DNA of 64,000 nucleotides from Cacconaster sp045642485 (GTDB lineage Bacteria > Bacteroidota > Bacteroidia > Bacteroidales > UBA932), in NCBI GenBank assembly GCA_045642485.1, contig JAZUIV010000002.1:1-64000 (forward strand), written 5' to 3'. The notes below the pieces were generated by a model, which was not told the DNA's origin, did not search any database, and saw only the letters and a program-made list of their open reading frames with translations. Both the position numbers and the translations under genes were made by a program. Below, piece after piece: positions 59,101 through 64,000 of the stretch. How positions within the stretch are numbered: position 1 is the first letter of the stretch; each line of letters starts with the position of its first letter.

Positions 59101-60693
59101 TTATTTCTTGAGGTCAACGATGTTGAAGGGGAACACCGGCCCGCCGTTAAGTCCCCAGGAGAGGTTGAGGCTCTGTCCTTCGCAATCCTCGAAATACTCG
59201 AGTTTGATGATATGCTCACCCTCGGTGAGATCTGCAACGCCCATCTTCTCCATATAGGTATGGGAGCCGTCGTTATCCACAACCTTGTTTCCGTCAATAA
59301 TAAGGCGTGAACCGTCATCGGATCCGAGAAGGAAACGGTACTTGCCACTCTTTTTCACAATCATTCTGGATGAGAAGATTACCGCAAAATCATCCTCTTC
59401 AGGTCTGACGGGGATTCCGTCGAGCGTGAAGTTGGAGACATAGCCAACAGCATCGGCGCGTCCGAACTTTGTGAAATCGGGAAGGGATTCACCCGTATAG
59501 TTCCTGTAGAGTTTGTATTCTATGGGGGCCTCGCCAGCGGGAGCTTCTGCATAGAGAAGGTTCTCCGCTACAGCGCTGTACTGTCCGTTCTTGTAAGTGA
59601 CTGATTTGACAACCGTATTCCCGTCAATCTTGAAGGGACCCGTGTAACGGATGGACTCTTTGGTGGGGATACTGCCGTCAAGAGAATAGTAAATCTCGGC
59701 ATCCCGGGCATCAGCAGTGATAGTTACTTCAGAAGCGACGCCGCGGAAAGGACTTACGAAAGGAAGGGGTACATAATTCAGTTCTCCCTTGGGCTCGAAA
59801 GCTTCCCAAAGGAACTGGCCGCGGCATTCACGGGGCATCTCGACACCAAGAAGGCCCGCGATGGTCACCGCATTGTCATATATCATATTGGTATGCTCCA
59901 TAACTTTGCCCTTGGTCACACCTTTTCCATACATAATGACAGGCACTTCAAGTTCACTCTCGTTGTCGCCGCCGTGTCCGAAACGGACTCCGCCGTGGTC
60001 ACCGGTAATCATAATGACGATATCCTTCATCAGGCCTCTCTTCTCCAACTCGGTGACGAATTCTCCGATTATCTTGTCGCACATTGTGATGGCGTCAAAG
60101 TAGCCCTGATTCTCGTGGCCGTATTTGTGACCTGCGTGGTCGGTTTCGTCAACGGAGACGAAAAGGAACTCGGGCTGATTCTCCAGATATGAATCAAACG
60201 CTTTTCTGAGAGTTGCCTCTCCGTTTTCACATCTTTCGGAGTAATCGAAGGAATTCATATCATACATACGAGTCTGGCCATTCCACTCATAGAACCCGTA
60301 CACTTTGGCATCCGGACGCTGCTGTTTCACCACGTCGAATATAGTGGGGAACCGGCCTGTGGCATTGTGGACGGCAGGCTCAATCATTCGTGTTTCATAT
60401 TCCCAGTCATTGCCGGTGACACCGTGCATCTCAATCGGAGCGCCGCTGAGCATACACATCCAGTTCTGTGATGAGGATGTTTCACGGGCAACACGGGTGT
60501 GGATGGAGACCGCGCCGTTTTCAATCATATAGTTGAAATTCGGCGTTTCGGCCCTCTGAAGCCCGACGGCGCTCAGTGCGTCGAGCCCGATGAAAATCAC
60601 GTGTTTTGCTCTGGGAGTCTTCTGCTGATGGCAACAGGAAGCGGTCACCAATGCCAGACAGAGGCAGGTGACGGCGATGGTTTTTAATTTCAT
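59101..60693 (-). CDS. Alkaline-phosphatase-superfamily lipoprotein with chitobiase-like and PA14 domains
   Basis: A 530-aa protein starting at ATG 60693 with lipobox TASC. Residues about 30-300 form a type I phosphodiesterase/sulfatase-like catalytic domain (IFIGLDALSAVG, nucleophile region ETSSSQNW, DETDHAGHKYG, TGDHGG). About 330-400 is a chitobiase C-terminal-like beta domain (AEIYYSLDGSIPTKESI), and about 415-525 a PA14-like domain (GKYRFLLGSDDGSRLIIDG). The beta modules probably bind glycans. It follows recJ by 22 bp. The substrate could be a sugar phosphate, nucleotide or sulfate ester. Confidence 0.85.
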   Translation of the reverse strand: MKLKTIAVTCLCLALVTASCCHQQKTPRAKHVIFIGLDALSAVGLQRAETPNFNYMIENGAVSIHTRVARETSSSQNWMCMLSGAPIEMHGVTGNDWEYETRMIEPAVHNATGRFPTIFDVVKQQRPDAKVYGFYEWNGQTRMYDMNSFDYSERCENGEATLRKAFDSYLENQPEFLFVSVDETDHAGHKYGHENQGYFDAITMCDKIIGEFVTELEKRGLMKDIVIMITGDHGGVRFGHGGDNESELEVPVIMYGKGVTKGKVMEHTNMIYDNAVTIAGLLGVEMPRECRGQFLWEAFEPKGELNYVPLPFVSPFRGVASEVTITADARDAEIYYSLDGSIPTKESIRYTGPFKIDGNTVVKSVTYKNGQYSAVAENLLYAEAPAGEAPIEYKLYRNYTGESLPDFTKFGRADAVGYVSNFTLDGIPVRPEEDDFAVIFSSRMIVKKSGKYRFLLGSDDGSRLIIDGNKVVDNDGSHTYMEKMGVADLTEGEHIIKLEYFEDCEGQSLNLSWGLNGGPVFPFNIVDLKK

Positions 60694-60715
60694 AGCGTAT
60701 TTTAGATTATTAGAC

Positions 60716-62476
60716 TTAGAATAATTCTTTATCCTTGATATCCTTGACCCTGAGCTGTATATTGGCAATGCCCCTGTAATAGTTCTCCGCTATGGAATAG
60801 CAGATGTCAACGGGGTTGCCGGCGTGCATATGGTCATAGTGTTCGGCAAGATTGAAAGCGATTGCCGACACGTGGTGATATGGTTCGTCCTCCTGAATCA
60901 GCTCCAACTTGAGATGCTTGGATTCCTGTCTTCTGGAGCCGTCGTCGGCATCAGTTGCCCCTACTTTGCGGATGTTCCCGTTGTCATATACATTCTCGGT
61001 AATGAAGACAGGCGACTGGTTGCCGGGGCCGAAAGGCTGGAACTGCTTCAGCAACCGGAAGAATTTGGGAGTAATCTGATTGAAGTCCAGGTAGGAGTCG
61101 ATTGTGACGATGGGGGTCAGATCGACTTTTGAAATCTTGGCCGCGACATCCTCTTCGAATCTGCGGCAGAATTCATCGAAATTTTCCTCCTTGATTGTCA
61201 GACCCGCGGCATACATATGACCTCCGAAGTTCTCCAGAAGGTCCGCACAGGATTCAATCGAAGCATACAGGTCAAAGCCGGCAACCGAACGGGCCGACCC
61301 TGTGATGAATCCGTTGGATTTGGTCATCACGATGGTGGGTTTGTAGTATGCCTCCACCAGACGTGAAGCCACAATACCCAGCACACCCTTGTGCCACTTG
61401 GGGTTATAGAGAATCGTGGACTTCCTTTCCGCATAGAGGGGATGGTTCCTCACCATCTCTATCGCTTCCCTGGTAATCTCACGGTCAATTTTCTTTCTGT
61501 CGTTGTTGTGCTCGTTGATGGCGGCGCCTATCTCACGGGCATCCTCTTCATCGCGGGAAGTGAGCATATCCACCGCTGTCCTGCCTGATTCCATACGGCC
61601 GGCGGCATTGATACGGGGACCGATTTTGAAAACAATCTCGTCGATTGTTATCCTGTGCTTCTCCAGTCCGGAGAGCTTAATTATGCTCATCAGGCCCTTG
61701 CGGGGATTCTCGTTCAGTTGTTTCAACCCGTAATAGGCAAGGACTCTGTTCTCACCCGTTACGGAGACAAGGTCGGATGCGATACTTACCACCAGCAAAT
61801 CAAGGAGGCTTACGATATCCTCAAAAGGGATTCCGTGCCTTGAGGCATATGCCTGAACAAGTTTGAAACCCACTCCACAGCCCGACAAATCGTCGAACGG
61901 ATAGGTGTCATCCTCCCTCTTGGGGTCGAGCACCGCCACAGCAGGAGGCAACTCCGAGTCCGGAAGATGGTGGTCACAGACTATAACGTCTATCCCGAGA
62001 GATGCGGCGTATTTGACTTTCTCTATGGCCTTTATCCCGCAATCCAAGGTGATTATCAGGCTGCAGCCGTGCTCCTTTGCACAGTCGATACCCTTGTAGG
62101 AGACTCCGTATCCTTCGTCATACCTGTCAGGGATATAATATTCTATCTCCTTTGTCAAAGTGCGGAAGAAGGAATAGACCAGCGAGACCGCCGTCGTTCC
62201 GTCAACGTCATAATCTCCGTAAACGAACAGTCTCTCTTTGTTCTTGATTGCCTCGTCCAGGCGCTGCACGGCCTTTTCCATATCTTTCATAAGGAAAGGG
62301 TCGTGAAGCATCGACAAATCGGGCCGGAAGAAGGCTCTCGCCTTGGCGAAGGTATCAATCCCCCGCTGTACCAGCAGATTTGCAAGAATCTGGTCTATGC
62401 CCAGTTCCTGTGCAAGCTGGCGGACAACTGCGGGATTGCCCTGCTCTTTGACGTACCATTTCTTCTCTATACCCAT
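60716..62476 (-). CDS. recJ: Single-stranded-DNA-specific exonuclease RecJ
   Basis: A 586-aa 5'-3' ssDNA exonuclease. DHH-family motifs: VYGDYDVDGTTAV, TLDCGIKA, CDHHLPDSE, the second domain with GPRINAAGRMESG, and DHHA1 (FGGHMYAAGLTIK). The C-terminal OB fold is present. It is 9 bp downstream of ssb, whose product stimulates RecJ in other bacteria. Confidence 0.95.
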   Translation of the reverse strand: MGIEKKWYVKEQGNPAVVRQLAQELGIDQILANLLVQRGIDTFAKARAFFRPDLSMLHDPFLMKDMEKAVQRLDEAIKNKERLFVYGDYDVDGTTAVSLVYSFFRTLTKEIEYYIPDRYDEGYGVSYKGIDCAKEHGCSLIITLDCGIKAIEKVKYAASLGIDVIVCDHHLPDSELPPAVAVLDPKREDDTYPFDDLSGCGVGFKLVQAYASRHGIPFEDIVSLLDLLVVSIASDLVSVTGENRVLAYYGLKQLNENPRKGLMSIIKLSGLEKHRITIDEIVFKIGPRINAAGRMESGRTAVDMLTSRDEEDAREIGAAINEHNNDRKKIDREITREAIEMVRNHPLYAERKSTILYNPKWHKGVLGIVASRLVEAYYKPTIVMTKSNGFITGSARSVAGFDLYASIESCADLLENFGGHMYAAGLTIKEENFDEFCRRFEEDVAAKISKVDLTPIVTIDSYLDFNQITPKFFRLLKQFQPFGPGNQSPVFITENVYDNGNIRKVGATDADDGSRRQESKHLKLELIQEDEPYHHVSAIAFNLAEHYDHMHAGNPVDICYSIAENYYRGIANIQLRVKDIKDKELF

Positions 62477-62485
62477 AACCTGCTA

Positions 62486-62944
62486 TCAGAACGGAAGATC
62501 ATCAGTTCCCTCATCGGAAAGGTCCGCAGGGGAGACTATCGGTGTGGACTGAACGGGCGCGGCAGGTGCCGGAGCCGGAGAATAACTGCGCTCTGAAGGA
62601 GCCGCGCCTTCATTGCGGCGGCTGCCGAGGAGCTGTATGGCATTCGCCCTTATTTCAGTGGCATAATGCTTTACGCCGGACTGGTCATCCCAGGTACGGG
62701 TACGGATAGCCCCTTCAACGTAAATCTGTGTCCCTTTACGAATATAGTTTTTGGACAAATCTGCAAGCTGGCCCCAGGCCACTACGGTATGCCATTCGGT
62801 CACTTCCCTGACCTCTCCGCTACGATCCTTGAACCTTTCATTTGTGGCAAGTGTAAGCGTTGCTACTGAAGAGCCGCCTTCCAGATGCCGGATTTCCGGG
62901 TCTTTCCCCACATTCCCAATCAATAAAACTTTATTAAGACTCAT
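62486..62944 (-). CDS. ssb: Single-stranded DNA-binding protein
   Basis: A 152-aa SSB with the OB fold in residues 1-110 (NKVLLIGNVGKDPEIRHLEGG, TEWHTVVAWGQLAD, YVEGAIRTRTWDDQSG), a Pro/Ala-rich linker and the acidic tip DDLPF that recruits partner proteins. It starts the ssb-recJ-phosphatase chain. Its 139-bp upstream gap (62945-63083) is A/T-rich and shows no clear promoter box. Confidence 0.96.
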   Translation of the reverse strand: MSLNKVLLIGNVGKDPEIRHLEGGSSVATLTLATNERFKDRSGEVREVTEWHTVVAWGQLADLSKNYIRKGTQIYVEGAIRTRTWDDQSGVKHYATEIRANAIQLLGSRRNEGAAPSERSYSPAPAPAAPVQSTPIVSPADLSDEGTDDLPF

Positions 62945-63064
62945 AGTGCATAAATTTTGCTAAAATTACTAAATAAAGGCGAGTTTATGAAATCTTTTTT
63001 CTCAAATCCTGACAAGAGAAAAAAGCGTGCCGCTTTAAATGGTTAATTGATAAATATTTGTAAT

Positions 63065-63085
63065 AAAAAAAGATTTTTTGAATCT
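63065..63085 (-). terminator. Weak candidate terminator of the LuxR-like gene
   Basis: AGATT (63071-63075) pairs with AATCT (63081-63085), followed on the minus strand by seven T's. The stem is only 5 bp and overlaps the stop-codon region, so this is tentative. Confidence 0.3.
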
Positions 63086-63662
63086 ACGATTCAAGCATTT
63101 CCATAACCGGTTTGAGGGACCTGGCCGCTATCCCCTGTCTTATAGCTTCTTTCTGCTTCGCTTCAAGCTGTTTTGAGAGATTTCTTAGATATGTTTCAAG
63201 ATCGACCGACTGAGGGATGTCCATCTTTTTCCTGATTTTGTACCGTCTGTTGTAAAACGAAACCGGATGATCATACCCGCAGGCATAATCCACGTCAGCC
63301 GCAGACAGTCCCATGGCCAGCAGACTGCAAAAATCCAAATCAAGCTGAGTCAGAAGAGGATATCTCTTTCTGAGATATTCGGTCAGCCCGTAGCAGTATC
63401 GGTTTGACAGGACCGGAAGGACCGTCACCATAGTCTGGGATTTCGAAATTTTAATGGAGAAACTTTTACGGAGCCTCTTCATCAGCAGGACTGGATTGTC
63501 TCCACTTGCAGAGAGGGTTGCCATAACGTCTGAAACTATCTCAACGGCTGCATCTATGGCCCTTTTCTCCCCGAACTCCAGTTCATAAAGAAAAATCAGA
63601 ATCTTTCGGGTCCACCTGCGCTGACGGATGTCCCTTACCGCCAGGAACACCACAAGAGCCAA
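63084..63662 (-). CDS. LuxR-like HTH regulator with N-terminal membrane segment, apparent frameshift at its start
   Basis: The open frame encodes about 192 aa. The C-terminal part (about 110-175: LTQLDLDFCSLLAMGLSAADVDYACGY then SFYNRRYKIRKKM) resembles the LuxR-like HTH of Bacteroidales regulators, which often have N-terminal sensor parts. No good start codon exists in this frame: it opens at a TTG (63662) that interrupts a hydrophobic helix. An ATG at 63699, 4 bp after the upstream stop, lies in the +1 frame. Removing one base from the A8 run at 63680-63687 joins it to give a complete membrane helix beginning MSNIFFSLILLLLALVVFLA. This is either an assembly error or a real variable run. Confidence 0.65.
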   Translation of the reverse strand: MALVVFLAVRDIRQRRWTRKILIFLYELEFGEKRAIDAAVEIVSDVMATLSASGDNPVLLMKRLRKSFSIKISKSQTMVTVLPVLSNRYCYGLTEYLRKRYPLLTQLDLDFCSLLAMGLSAADVDYACGYDHPVSFYNRRYKIRKKMDIPQSVDLETYLRNLSKQLEAKQKEAIRQGIAARSLKPVMEMLES

Positions 63663-63679
63663 AAGAAGAAGGATAAGCG

Positions 63680-63687
63680 AAAAAAAA
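63680..63687. other. Homopolymer of eight A (T on the coding strand) at an apparent frameshift
   Basis: With eight bases the ATG at 63699 reads 38 codons and stops; with seven it reads through to the stop at 63084. Runs of this length are prone to sequencing error, replication slippage and transcriptional slippage. Confidence 0.6.
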
Positions 63688-63703
63688 TATATTACTCATA
63701 ATT

Positions 63704-64000
63704 TTATTTGATGCGGAACTTGCTTAATTTCTGCAAGTCAGGATGTTTCCCAGTCATAACGGCGAAACCCGCGGCAGCTTGCTCCACAAGCCATTCCGTA
63801 CCGTGGACATAACGGCATCCGGATTTCCTGCACAAGTTCAGCAATCCGGGGTCCCTGTAGTTGGCCTCGACGACGGTTCTGCCCGTCAGGTCAAGTTGCC
63901 GCATATATTCGGGCACAAGCGGAATCGTATGGATAAGAATGTCAAAGCCGCACTCTGACAAAGATTCCCTGTCCGGGCGGACAGGCTCAAGATTTTCCAC
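63704..64000 (-). CDS. aroE: Shikimate dehydrogenase-like protein, C-terminal part (runs off the window)
   Basis: The 98 visible residues resemble the C-terminus of AroE: FDILIHTIPLVPEY, a VVEANYRDPGLLNLCRKSGC strand-helix, and HGTEWLVEQAAAGFAVMTGK, the usual final helix with Gln. The enzyme reduces 3-dehydroshikimate with NADPH. The N-terminal substrate-binding domain and Rossmann loop lie beyond the right edge. The LuxR-like gene's ATG at 63699 follows its stop by 4 bp. Confidence 0.7.
   Translation of the reverse strand: MENLEPVRPDRESLSECGFDILIHTIPLVPEYMRQLDLTGRTVVEANYRDPGLLNLCRKSGCRYVHGTEWLVEQAAAGFAVMTGKHPDLQKLSKFRIK

Overview
The window looks like a chromosome segment of a gut-type Bacteroidales bacterium. 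The evidence is a SusC/SusD pair, many lipoproteins with lipoboxes, Bacteroidales-specific families (DUF6057, DUF4831, DUF4369-thioredoxin, split HipA), a DksA-like protein with the degenerate zinc site typical of the phylum, and promoters of the Bacteroidetes type (-33 TTTG, about 19-21 bp, -7 TAnnTTTG). The genus cannot be fixed from the sequence. I found no tRNA, rRNA, CRISPR array, insertion sequence or prophage.

Layout. 1-5949 (+): SusC, SusD and a lipoprotein of a small glycan-uptake locus without a visible degradative enzyme. 5962-13034 (-): a chain ileS, DksA-like, lspA, DUF6057, and a PD40 lipoprotein with a CxxCH motif. 13106-18934 (+): CvpA, then a complete type I export operon: a C39-peptidase ABC transporter, two tiny double-glycine-leader peptides, a TolC-like outer-membrane protein and a HlyD-like adaptor. 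A 51-aa membrane peptide lies just upstream, and tsaB is tacked on downstream. 19617-24267: a thioredoxin-fold lipoprotein without cysteines, a HIT protein, greA, a CofE-like ligase and a histidine acid phosphatase.

24431-39743 is a surface-polysaccharide region, visibly richer in A+T around 27-36 kb. It holds a GT4, a nucleotidyltransferase-aminotransferase fusion, an OCD/mu-crystallin homologue, a flippase, LicD, a CgeB-like glycosyltransferase, GT11 and GT10 fucosyltransferases, a GT2, an acyltransferase and YfhO. A tripartite HipBST-type toxin-antitoxin cassette sits inside it, with three operator-like sites spaced exactly 41 bp apart.

39771-64000 is mostly housekeeping: recQ; a ROK kinase with an MFS sugar transporter; DUF1015-serA-serC; a YigZ protein; miaA; an FKBP isomerase; a TlpA-like lipoprotein; DUF4831; pepD; rpsF-rpsR-rplI; a GT2; an endonuclease/exonuclease/phosphatase protein; rfbB; and ssb-recJ with an alkaline-phosphatase-superfamily lipoprotein. 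The right edge carries a probable LuxR-like regulator, apparently frameshifted at a run of eight A/T, and the 3' end of a shikimate-dehydrogenase-like gene.

The best candidate for an undescribed system is the peptide-export operon at 13.6-18.9 kb. Its two Cys-free cationic cores each carry a GxxxG motif, as in two-peptide bacteriocins. Next come the predicted CDP-activation/LicD decoration genes and the phased operators of the HipBST cassette.
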